From Vitrella brassicaformis (Eukaryota; Sar; Vitrellaceae), in the NCBI GenBank assembly GCA_001179505.1, contig CDMY01000480.1:1-29531 (forward strand): a DNA stretch of 29,531 bases. Reading direction: 5' to 3'. The position numbers and the translations under genes are program-made. The stretch's first letter is position 1. The number at the start of each line of letters is the position of its first letter. Below are positions 1-9,673 of this stretch, one piece after another. The notes beneath the pieces were generated by a model, which saw only the letters and a list, made by a program, of their open reading frames with translations, was not told the DNA's origin and did not search any database.

Positions 1-300
1 GACTTCGGCTCAGATAGGCAAGAACCAAGTTGCTGCGCCCATGTGCGAAAAGGCCGGTGAGGACCTTTCCTGTAGTTAGCTGAATAGAGGATCTGCTGGG
101 CGGTAAGTCCCAGTAAGAGTGTTTTTACTTTAGTAAGACCGATGGACTGACCAGTCAGTGAAAGTTGTTTCTGTCCATGTATGGCATCATGAAGGGTGGT
201 CAACACAGATCTCACTTCGGTGATGGCTGATAAGATCGTGTCTCCTCAGAATGCTTTCCTTGTCTTTCCTTGTCTTCTTCTCTCTCCACCCGTTACACAG

Positions 301-660
301 CAATATACCCTAGCTCACAAGCTCGCAGTGGTTCGTCTTGCCAAGCTGGCAATCCTGACAAATGGTCAGTCATCCCGTGCAGACAGACAGAGCCTCACAC
401 ACAGAGGCTGACGGATGCATGTTCACTGCGTCCTTCCTTGCCTTGTGTGCAGATCTGCTTGGCGAGATAGCTGTGAGCGCCTCGGTGCCGCCGATTGTGC
501 GGCTCATCTTGACGCAAGTCAACCAGAGGGTAAGCCAAGCGGGGCGGGTGCATTCACTGCCAGCGAGTGGTTTTGTCTCTGGTTTCTCCCTCTCTGCCAA
601 TGTGGTTGATTGACTGACTGACTGACTGGTTGATTGATTGATCAACAGTCATCCAACTAG
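301..660 (+). CDS. Possible 3' exons of an upstream gene (partial, unknown product)
   Basis: Three splice-consistent exons can be read: 301-364 (after an acceptor ending ACACAG), 453-529 and 649-660. They give a mostly hydrophobic helical stretch containing KLAVVRLAKLAILTN and then DLLGEIAVSASVPPIVRLIL, and end SSN-stop at 658-660. Phases agree at both junctions (phase 1, then phase 0). I do not recognise the family. Further upstream, 1-56 reads openly (TSAQIGKNQVAAPMCEKA, ending in phase 1 at a GTGAGG donor) and may be an earlier exon. I could not join it to 301 without inventing a microexon; an 11-nt exon at about 209-219 would restore phase but is unsupported. The stop lies only 8 nt before the ATG of the next gene, so this could instead be a mis-read 5' part of that gene, although no splice in the right phase connects them. 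Confidence 0.35.
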
Positions 661-668
661 TCTTGGTG

Positions 669-3600
669 ATGGATTTCCAGTCGATGCTTCGTCGCGCCAA
701 GGAGGAGGCGCGGCAGGCAAGGGATGGCAAACATGACGGCCTGCCCCTCACGGCAGTGAAGCCGGGCAAGCTCTTCAATCTTTTGCAGACCATGAAGGAC
801 CAGGTGAGCGCGTCGGCGAGGACCACGCCTTGGCTGATGTATTGCCATGTTCTGTGATTGTGTCTGTCTGTCTGTCTGTGTGTTGCAGGGCAGCCGGAAG
901 TCGCTGCTGCTCGTGGATGTGAGGCCGCCGCAGCAGTACAAACAGGGCCACATCAGAGGGGCCAGCAACATGACGAGTAAGTGAGCGGATTCATTCGTGA
1001 ATCCAATCCATTCTGCACAACACACACATGCACATCACACATCTGTCTGTCCACCTGATCCCCCGGCCTGCAGGTGTGAGTGTGGCCTCTGGCACCTTCC
1101 ACCCACCGCGTGGGAGCGACAGCAGCATGCTTAATGACAAAATGACAGTCATCTGCTACAATGAGGACCACACCAAGGCGCACACACCCATGACGTGAGC
1201 ACAGCACACATTAGAGAACGAGCATGCACGCGAGAGGCCCGGCCCCTTGACATGACATGGGTCTGCGTGTGTCTGTCTGTCTGCAGGGATGAGGGGCAGG
1301 CGCAAGTGCTGCAGCTCATCCGGGTGGGTGAGGACGGAAAACACTCATGTGAGTGAAACCCCTGGTGTGTTGTGTGGTTGGTTGATGCAGCGATCGGGTC
1401 ACCTTGTGAAGGAGGTTGGTCTGCTGGAGGGCGGAGTGTGTGCCTTCCGTGAGCTATACCCCTTCCTGTGTCTGTCGTCGGATGAAGAGAAAGACCCACA
1501 CCTCAGGTAGGTGCGTCAGTCAGGGCCCTGACTGACGCAAATGAATGGGCAGATGGGCGAGGCGGGTGGTGTGTTTCGTTTGCATTGCAGTGCCAAGGCC
1601 TACATGCGCTATCCTGTGGAGATCACGCCGCAGCAAATCTATGTGGTCGGTGCAAACACAACACGACACATACGATAAGATAGATACGCACGACGGCATT
1701 CATGGTACCATGCATCCCTCCCCTCCCTCTTGTCTGTGTTGGTTGGTCTTTCTCACTCAGGGCCATCTCTTCCACGGCTGCAACGCCCGCATATTCGAGC
1801 GGCTCCAAATCAAGTGAGTGACGATGGATGGATGGATCCACACAGATACAGCTCTTGTGTCCTGTCTTGGTCTCAGGTCCCTCATCGATTTGACCCCGAA
1901 CGGCATCATGTCGGCGGCCAACGACGGCCAGACGTCCCCCACCACAGCAGCGCCGTCAACAGCAGCCTCATCCCACGCTGCATCCCCCACCTCACCACAC
2001 ACACCAGTACCACCGGCACTCGAGGCACCACCCAACGCACCCCCACTCGCCCTGCCCGAAGCGAGCAACGAGCAACAGGACCCGCAGCAGCAGCAGCAGC
2101 AGCAGGGGGGCGATGGGTCTTCGCTGGACGACATCGACGATGACGTGCAAGTCCAGGGAGGCGAGGGCAATGGCAACGGGGACGGCAATGGGGGCGACGG
2201 CGGGCGGCGGCGGACGTACAACCGGGCTGATGTGCTGGGGCCCGTCGACCTGGACGACTATCACCACATACGTCAGTGAGACATATAGATAGTAAACAGA
2301 CAGACAGACAGACAACTCTTTTCCCCCCTCCCCCCCTTCTATCTCTGTCTCTGTGTGTGTGTATGTGTATGTGTGTCAGCTGTGCACGCCAGCGGGTGGA
2401 CGGGTGGGGGTCTGCAGCAGTGCGTCAGGGTGCTCCAGAAGCTCCTCAAATCCAACAACAACAACAACAACAGTAGTGCATCGGCGGCAGCTGCTGCTGC
2501 AAGCGCGCAAGAGCCAAACAAACTGCCTCTCCTGGTGAGACGGGCCGGATGGGCCGGATAGAAGAGACTGATCTCTTCTGCTGCACCCATCCCATCTTCC
2601 TTTCTGTCTGTCTGTCTGTCTGTCTGTGTGGGTGACTGTTTCGCAGATCTTCGATGTGAGTGGGCAGGACGCTTGTGTGGTGGCCCTGGCAGCGTACTAC
2701 ATCGCGGCGAAGGGATGGCCCGTCACCACCGCACGTGAGGGAGGCGGGCGGGCGGGGGCTCACCTCACCTTTACACCACACACACATTGCCCCTGCTTCG
2801 GCTATTGGAATGGCTGGATGATGCAGTGACGTTTCTGGCCAACAAGCACGGCGACATCGCCCCCTCGCCCGCCAACTGGCAGCAGCTCAACATCTTCACC
2901 GAATACCTCAAACAGGCCCAGGAAAGGCGCAGCGGCAGCACTAGCAGCGACATGGCCGGAGGTGCTGACGATGAAGACCGGATGGACGAGGGGCCAGCCG
3001 AGAGGGGCGAGTCTTCGGCATCTGCAGAGGCGAGAGATGAACATGAGGATGAGGATGAGCAAGATCATGGTGCCGTCGATGGCGGCTTCCTGAGGGCGTT
3101 TTTCGAGAAGTCATGCTCCTCGTTCGGACTTCCAGACAAAGTGAGCGATGGGTGGATGCGCGTAAACAAATACCCTTAACCACCTCCACCACCGCCCAAT
3201 ACCCTGATGTGTTTGTCGGTGTGTTGCAGGGTCTGACACTGAGCCCCCTGAGCAATCCGGTGCGGCTGATCGGCTTGCGTCAGCGAGTTTCGTATCTGTT
3301 CAGTGCGCCCCCAGCAGCAGAAGCGGATGCTGCTGGTGATGACGCTGCTGCTGCAGCCCTGCAGGAGTGCCGACAAGGGTACGACGGCATCTTCGACGCC
3401 ATCCGCATGGTCAGCCGCCACACACACGCGTCACACCTCACCCACCATCCTTGAATGTGTCATGTGTGCAGGGCGGCAGCCTCTCCGCGGCCCAGTGGAG
3501 GTTCCTCTCGTCAGAGTACCACCGATGCATCACGCCCTCCCCTCCTCCCTCCCTCCCCTCTCCCCCACTGCCGGTGCTGGTGGAGGTCCTCTTATCCGCT

Positions 3601-4684
3601 CTAGACACGTGGCAGCCCATCTCGCTGCAGCAGGCACTGGAGAACCCCTTCATCGGCCAGCCAGACGCCCTGCTCATGCACACCATCAGCGAGACCGACG
3701 CCGGCCGGTGGGTCGCCGCCAACGCCCTCAATGCGCTGCGGCACGTGTCTGCGGTGGATGAGACATCGGCCAATCGCCGCCAGTGGACGGTCAACATCAG
3801 CGACGGAGACGGAGATGAGAGTGCGGCCAAGCTGAGGTCATTCCGCATCGACATGTGCGATAAGGCGGTAGGCAGTGTGGTGTCGAGAGGGATGCGGGAG
3901 GGTCGGGAGGGCGAGAAGGCGGCTGTCCTTCTCAATGCGGTGCTGCTCACGAGCGACGCCAGCCCCGGCAAGGCCACGAATGGGCGGCTGAGCGAGCAGG
4001 AGACCCAGCTGGCGTGGGGGGTGTTCAGGGCCCTTGTCGATCTGGTCATGACCATATACCAGGTACGCTACGCCGAACAGACAGGGCAAGGCAAGAGAAC
4101 CAGAGCAGTTAGTTAAAGTGCATACATACCATACCCTTGTGTGTGGATGTGTGTGCACAGAGTCACGACCCCACAGTGCGTGACGATCGCTGTGTGTCGT
4201 TATACCGCCCTGCCCTGGCCGCCCTCTACTGCGGGTTCATCCAGCCCTCCGCACCCCAGCAAAGGAGGCAGTGCATCTTCGCCGCCAATCGGACCGAGTT
4301 CATCGAAGCGGCCAAGCAGAACGGACACCTGCGAGACGTGAGCAGGCCAAGGGCCGCATCCATGATGGATGCACACACATGGTCATGCCGTGTGTGTGTA
4401 TGTGTGTTCGGATGCGTGTGTTGTGTTCAGGCGATATCGATGTTGTGTGAGGTGTGGTTCGAGCGCTACCCCTCTGACCTCAATGACCTGGCCAGAGGTG
4501 GGTCAGATACACACAAGCATCCAGACAGACAGACGAGACAGCCATGGGAGCGCACAGTTATCTGCCTGTGTGTGTGTGCCCAGGTATTGTGTCGGTGAGT
4601 GAAGATGATGGGCTGCCCGTGCTGGTCACAGACATTGTGCGGCCTTTGGCCTTCCTCATTGGGGCCATCAATCAGCCCTCATAG
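669..4684 (+). CDS. Rhodanese + dual-specificity pseudophosphatase (MK-STYX-like layout) with long C-terminal extension
   Basis: Sixteen exons: 669-803, 889-976, 1074-1194, 1287-1323, 1391-1506, 1591-1645, 1761-1813, 1877-2271, 2380-2534, 2647-2734, 2827-3140, 3230-3409, 3472-4062, 4161-4337, 4431-4497, 4584-4684. They total 2673 nt (890 aa) and every phase closes. Residues about 46-165 form a rhodanese/CH2-like domain (LLLVDVRPPQQYKQGHI near the start, GGVCAFRELYPFLCL at the end). It lacks a catalytic Cys in the usual loop, as in the MAP-kinase-phosphatase docking domains. Residues about 168-445 follow the dual-specificity phosphatase pattern: a strand with SLIDLTPN, then HHIPV, the phosphatase loop position, and PSPANWQQLNIF. 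The loop reads FDVSGQDA where HCxxGxxR is expected, so the His, Cys and Arg are all absent and only the Gly is kept. A low-complexity insert with Q7 and N6 sits in this domain. An acidic linker (about 446-510) leads to about 370 residues I cannot assign. The first ATG that opens into the rhodanese domain is at 669. By family knowledge such proteins are phosphatase-like adaptors or binders; a regulatory role here is inference. Confidence 0.75.
1513..1538. repeat. Perfect 26-bp palindrome next to a splice donor
   Basis: The two 13-nt halves (first half GCGTCAGTCAGGG) are exact reverse complements with no spacer. The palindrome begins 6 nt inside the intron 1507-1590, directly after the donor GTAGGT. 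In RNA it would form a strong hairpin beside the 5' splice site, with a few central bases as the loop. Confidence 0.9.
2085..2105 (+). repeat. (CAG)7 polyglutamine-coding tract
   Basis: Seven in-frame CAG codons lie inside the low-complexity loop of the pseudophosphatase domain. An (AAC)6 polyasparagine tract follows at 2454-2471 in the next exon. Both fall between recognisable domain strands, so they are probably tolerated loop expansions. Confidence 0.9.
2272..2379 (+). repeat. Intron with donor-side ACAG repeat and acceptor-side TG repeat
   Basis: This is a clear example of the two-part intron type. After the donor come AAACAGACAGACAGACAGAC (five CAGAC-type units). After a C-rich middle comes CTGTCTCTGTGTGTGTGTAT running into GTGTGTCAG. 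The first and last thirds are largely complementary on the transcript. Similar introns are 3410-3471, 4338-4430, 4498-4583, 18020-18111, 19631-19759, 19910-20018 and 21224-21307. Confidence 0.8.
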
Positions 4685-4917
4685 ATAGGTAGACCTGACT
4701 CGGTGGGTGTCCCCTTACTGTGCATACTGACTGACTGCATGACTACATCCACCGTGAGTGACACTGCCTGCATTCTTTGTCAAATTCTTGAAAGAAGCTT
4801 GTTTTGTGAAGGTCCCTGACGATTTAAATGTCAGATGTGCACGTCTGTCCAGCTCAACTGCAGTGCGATGGATGTGTTTGACGCGCTCTAACTCGAAGAT
4901 CTGCAGCGGCCTTCGTA
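4685..4917. other. Short intergenic region between the pseudophosphatase and URAD genes
   Basis: These 233 nt hold the 3' end of one + gene and the upstream region of the next. No TATA-like element, hairpin or coding exon is evident. The sequence is of ordinary complexity apart from short TGACTGACTG runs near 4730. Confidence 0.6.
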
Positions 4918-5551
4918 ATGGCGATAGACGTGGACCGGCTGAACATGATGAGTGCCGATGAGGCGCGGGAGGCCTTCCTGCAGTGCTGCCACTCATCGCG
5001 ATGGGCCATCAGGATGGAAACACTCAGGCCATTCGCGTAAGCAACGGAACGCACCACACCAGACATAACACATCACCGCTCACTGCCGCACCGCACCCCT
5101 GCGTGTGTATCTGTGCACTCTGTGTGTGTGTCCGAGCTTTCTTCTCAGTTCGCTGGATGAGCTGGAGGCGGCAGCAGACCGCATCTGGGACAATCTGTCA
5201 GAGCCAGACTGGCTGGAGGCCTTCAGAGGCCACCCAAAGATAGGCGACGTGGACCAGCTCCGGCAGAAATTCGCCGCAACCGCCGCCATGTGCGAGAACG
5301 AGCAGGCCGGGGCGAGATCTGCCTCTGAGGCCGTGTTGCGGCGACTAAAGGAGGGCAACGATCAGTACCAGGGTCAGAACGGGTTCATCTTCATCGTCTG
5401 TGCGACGGGCAAGTCGGCGGGCGAGATGCTGGCTTTGCTGGAGGAGCGGCTCAAGAACAACCGGCGGGTGGAGTTGGCGAATGCCTGTGCGGAGCAGGCC
5501 AAGATCACCAAGCTGCGGCTGAGGAAAGTGTGCACCAAGGCCAGCCTGTGA
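4918..5551 (+). CDS. URAD: OHCU decarboxylase (2-oxo-4-hydroxy-4-carboxy-5-ureidoimidazoline decarboxylase)
   Basis: Two exons, 4918-5036 and 5149-5551, give 173 aa, which is the usual length of the family. The enzyme carries out the last step of the urate-to-(S)-allantoin pathway: it decarboxylates OHCU stereospecifically after urate oxidase and 5-hydroxyisourate hydrolase. Visible signature residues are GHPKIGD at 67-73, with the catalytic His at 68 as known for the family. Others are ENEQAGA at 89-95, the NDQYQGQNGFIFIVCATGKS block at 110-129, EERLKNNRRVE at 138-148, and a C-terminal helix ending in IT-KLRLRKV. The domain covers essentially the whole chain. The C-terminal ASL could act as a weak, non-canonical peroxisomal PTS1, but this is uncertain. 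The intron (5037-5148) shows CA-rich then TG-rich sequence, like many introns here. No other purine-pathway gene is in the window. Confidence 0.94.
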
Positions 5552-6112
5552 TTATGGTTTTGTGTGTGTCGTGTGGGGGGGGTCGTCTCGTGGACGTGAC
5601 GTTGTTGTGTGACGTGTGATGTGTTGGCTTTATCCGAGATGAGCATGGTAGGGTGGTTGGATACATAATGGAGGGAGCTGTTACGAGAGTGTCATTGTTC
5701 TGTGATTGTCACTACAAAGGGGGTGGGGGGCTTACGTGCAGTTGGCTTACTGACTCACCGGTGGGTGACCCATCGAGTTGCGGTCAACCAAGTGCATCCA
5801 TCACGATGGTATGTATTGATTGAGTGCCGAGTGTGCGCTGCGCATCCGCATCTGTCGGTCGGTCGGTCCCTCCCTCGCTGGGCTGGGTGCATCCAATCCA
5901 TCTATCCATCCACATCTGTCTGTCTGTCTGTCCACGTCCGCCCATCCGTTCCTTCCATCAACCACCGGTGACGGACCCACACGGGCGAAAAACAAATAAC
6001 AGGCAGGCGACATCCATCCACCCACCCACACCCACCCACACGGCTGGGCTCGACGCCATCCGTCTCGTCTTCATCTCTGCCGCCCGTCCGCCCGTCCGTC
6101 GTTCATCTCATC
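5552..6112. other. Convergent intergenic region, low-complexity
   Basis: URAD (+) and the coiled-coil gene (-) end towards each other here. The stretch holds GT-rich sequence just after the URAD stop, (GGTC)n near 5858, (TGTC)n near 5918, CCATC repeats and CCCACCCACA repeats near 6025. I see no supported gene or RNA. Confidence 0.6.
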
Positions 6113-9100
6113 TCATCTGGTGGGGGGGTATTGCGTCGTGTAGGGGTTGACGTATGCGTCGTACGACCGGTCGCGCAGAGTGGCGCCACCACCTCCGGCA
6201 CCAGCACCAGCACCCGACCGGTGCAGAGCGCGATGGAGACGCCTTTCCAGGCCCCTGGCGATCTGTGAACACACACAGACACGCACATCATGTGGTCGTG
6301 TGCGTCGTGGGGGGAACATTTCTTTGCAAACGCCGACGTGAGTGAGTAACCTGTTTCATTTGTGCGTTGAGGAGTGTCTGGTTGTTCTCTGCCCGAATGG
6401 CGCTGGTGTTGTCGTCATGCTGCCGCGCGCGGCGTGCCGCGACATCCCATTCCTCCATCTCCTTGTTCCACCGCTGCAGACTCGACAGCTCTAAACGGCC
6501 GGCCACACACACAGACAGGGGTGAGGGAGGGGTGAGCGATGGGGAACAGCGGTGCTCGCCTCGCCTCGCCTCGCCTCGCCTCGCCTCGCCCACCTGCCTC
6601 TACAAGCTCCCTCATGCGCTGTTCGTAGCCGTCCCGATCCATCAGCTGCCGCTGCAACCTGCACATGGTTAACCATATATAGCCTGTCTGGTCCGTTTGT
6701 GTCTCGCTGTGCCGGTCTGGTGCGGTGCCGACCTGGCGATTTTGCCCTCGTATTTGGCCCTGAGTTTCTCGAATCGCTCGGCCACGCGGCCGTCGACCAG
6801 CTTGGCGTAGTTCTCCTCCCTCTCGCGCTCGGCCACTTCCACACGCTGATGCATTCACAGACGCAACACACACAGAAGAGATGGGCATATGGGGTGCAGC
6901 GGCCCTCCAGCAGCCTGTCCTGCCCTGCCCTGCTCACCTTGAGCTCCTCCCGGATGCGCACGAGGTCGGCCGTCTCCTAAATGAATCAAACAGAGGTGAA
7001 TCATGGATGGATGGATGGATGGATGCGGCTGCATGTCATGTCGTCTCTCGTCCGATCTGCCTGCCTGCCTGCCTGTGTGTTGTGTGTTTGTGTGCCCTCT
7101 GGACCTTTTTGAGTTCTGCAATGGTGGCGTCCTTGCTCCTGGCGAGCTTCTGCAACTTGTAGCACGTCCCCTCCAGGTCCTGCATACACACACACACACA
7201 CACACCTCTTGCATTGCAATGGCCCCCACCTCCTGTCTGTGTCCTCCCCCATCCATCCAGCCAGCCAGCCAGCCATCCAGCCAGCGACCCATACATACTC
7301 GTCTGTGGTGGTCGAGGTCGAGTTTTTCGCGCATGAGCCGCTGTTTGTCGTCCTCCAGCTGGACGGCTCGGGTGGCGGCCGTCTTCATCTCCGCCAACCT
7401 GTTGGAACTCTCCAGCAACTCTCGCTCCAGACGGATGCGGCCATTGACGGCGTCCTGACACGCGCACACACACATACACACACAAGACAATCCACCCATC
7501 CCGAGGCATGCCATCTCTGTCCTGTCCATGTGTGTGTATGCGTGTGTGTACCTGCAGGCTGGCCGTGAGCCGCTCCCGGTCCAGTTCAAGCTGTCTACGC
7601 GCCTCGTCAGACTCCTGAACGAAGGAAACTTTGAATGATGTGAACACGACACTGCTGCCTGCCTGCCTGCCTGCCTGCCTTTGCCCTGTGTGTGGTTAAG
7701 GTACCTACCTGCAGCTGTTTGAGCGTGTAGCGGAGGTCGGCGTTCTCGCGGGTCAGTGTCACCAGCCGCTCATGCGCCTGTCGTGTCAGTGGGCGGACAT
7801 ATCAACAGGGAGGCACATCCAGCTGGCAACACACATATAGATGAGCTCACTGAGCTTCAGTCATCTCACCTGCGATCGTTCCGTCCGCAGTGTCTGGATA
7901 TTCTGTTGGTAGACCTCACACTTGGCGCGGAACTCGGCCGCCTCCTCATACTGCGCCCGCACCCCACCCAGCTCCTCCTGCAACACAAATGCCATCGATG
8001 CATCCATCGAGGACCAACATACGTAGATGAGTGTCGTCCATAACGTGACATGACAGAGACCGACCTTGACAGCAGTGAGCTGGGTGTCGGCGGTCCTGAG
8101 GCGCTCCAGCTCGGCCTGTGCCTCCTCGAGCGAGCCCCGGACCTCTGTCAGCTCGGTGTGGGTGGTCTCTAGGCGCGTCGCAGTGGTCTGCAGAGCCTCC
8201 TCGAGCTGGGTCCTACACACACATACACTCGAGGTGAAAGGGAGGGTGGTGCATGTGGTCTGCAGAAAGCCAGACCGACCTACCTGGCCTCCCTCTCGTC
8301 GAGGAGTTCCTGCTCTATGGCCCCGATCTGGGTGTCCTTCTCCTCAAGCGCCAGCTGGTGATCACGAGCCAAGGTGTCCTTGAAGCTCTCAAGCCGAGTC
8401 GTTGCTGCCGCCTCCTGCTCCTGCACTCACTCACACCACACACACACACATGGATCCCTTGAGCAGACAGGACAGGCTCATTTCTCGCGTCCCCGCGCAG
8501 CCCGCCCCGCGTACGTTGACTTGGGTGTCCTTTTCCTGCAGCCGCTGCTGGAGGTGAGTGCTCTCGGTGGACAGCTCACTGAGGCGGTTCTCGAGGTCTG
8601 TGATGGCAGAGTCCTTGGCTGCGATGGCCTCCTCCTTGGCAGCGATGTCGTCACGGCACTTCTGTAGCTCCTCCCGCACGTCAGCAAGACCGTCCAGCTC
8701 CTCCTCGGCCGCTCGCTGCAGCTCATCCATCTCGTGCTCTGCAAAACCGTGAGTGACAACATACATCAACCACAAAGGCAGCAAGGAAGGGATGGATGGG
8801 AGATGGAGGCACTGATAGGATAGCATCGAATCGATGTGCGGAACGGACCGAGCTCTCTGGTGCGTTCCTCAAGCTTGGCGATGGTGTCGTCCTTCTCGGC
8901 CAGCTGTGCCTGGTCGCTGTCGAGGGCCTCGGCAGCCCGTGTGAGCTCCCTCTCATACTCCTCCTTCTGCTCCTCCAGCTCCTCTACACGCCGCCTCTGA
9001 CCACACAATTAAGTCAGATCACACACCCCCACAAGACAACGAAACACCCAAACAACACAACACACCAATTCACTCACTGCAAACCTGCAGAGGGATGAGT

Positions 9101-9313
9101 GTCCTGTTCGCTTCTTCTCCTCTGCCATTTCATTCATCATGTGGTAAGTGGCTTTACCTCTTCATCGAGTTCTTCCCTGAGCTCCTCGACGGCCTCCCTG
9201 ACGCGCATCAGGAAGGCCTGGCTGTTGGGGTCCAGCTCCTCGCCGCCCTCGCCCGTCTGCGTCAGCTGAGCCATGTCCATCCCTGCGATGATGCTGCTGC
9301 GACGGCCTGACAT
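6113..9313 (-). CDS. Large coiled-coil protein, 15 exons, function unknown
   Basis: Exons in transcript order: 9313-9158, 8996-8849, 8738-8515, 8420-8284, 8212-8065, 7977-7870, 7777-7709, 7614-7552, 7454-7299, 7179-7105, 6976-6938, 6845-6733, 6658-6594, 6490-6351, 6262-6113. They total 1791 nt (596 aa) and all phases close. Most intron boundaries fall between heptad-type helices. After a short N-terminal tail (MSGRRSSIIAGMDMAQL), almost the whole chain is charged heptad repeat rich in E, L, R, K and Q, for example ELSTESTHLQQRLQEKDTQ and LEEAQAELERLRTADTQL. The C-terminal 50 residues change character: Gly/Ala-rich, then SYDAYVNPYTTQYPPTR. There is no signal peptide or membrane span. Family-level identity cannot be read because coiled coils resemble each other. 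Structural roles such as cytoskeleton, basal body or tethering are possible. It diverges from the secreted-protein gene across 9314-9673. Confidence 0.82.
6556..6590. repeat. (TCGCC)7 pentanucleotide tandem repeat in an intron
   Basis: Seven exact copies of TCGCC on the + strand (GGCGA on the transcribed sense strand) begin 3 nt inside the intron, right after the donor of the exon 6658-6594. It is purine-rich on the sense strand, unlike the CA/CAGA donor-side tracts elsewhere. Confidence 0.9.
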
Positions 9314-9673
9314 GACGATGGATGCCGCCAAAGGAAAGGAGGAGTCCCGATATACAACACCAAGACGATGACCTGACGCCTCGATGGAGGCCGCTCGCAA
9401 GTGAAGGCGACGAAAGTCACTGAAAATGGAACGAGAGCAACGACGGAGCTAGCGCGTCTATCGTTCAGAAGGTCCTGCCAGGGCAGATACTGAGACAATC
9501 TGGTGGGCGACCGGGGGCTGAAATAACGAGCGAGAAGCGCCTCTCCTTCTTTCCCCGTCCGCGCGGCATTTGTGGTCAGATACCGGAGGTGAGAAGATCT
9601 GGAATCCATCTGTCGCATCTCGCCTTCAAAATCACCACCCTTGTTGACGTTTTCCATCTGATCAGACGCCGCG
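9314..9673. promoter_or_regulatory. Divergent upstream region shared by the coiled-coil and secreted-protein genes
   Basis: The 360 nt separate two ATGs facing away from each other. The sequence is of high complexity with none of the microsatellites common elsewhere in the window, which fits conserved regulatory or 5'UTR sequence. I see no TATA-like box or clear hairpin. An in-frame ATG further upstream of 9313 exists on the - strand, so the 5' end of that gene is not certain. Confidence 0.5.

Noticed and set aside
7036-7652. Continuous - strand frame of about 200 codons
   Set aside because: It contains real exons of the coiled-coil gene but reads through introns that translate as Cys/Val and Gly/Trp/Leu microsatellite peptides. 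The spliced version keeps heptads and phase.
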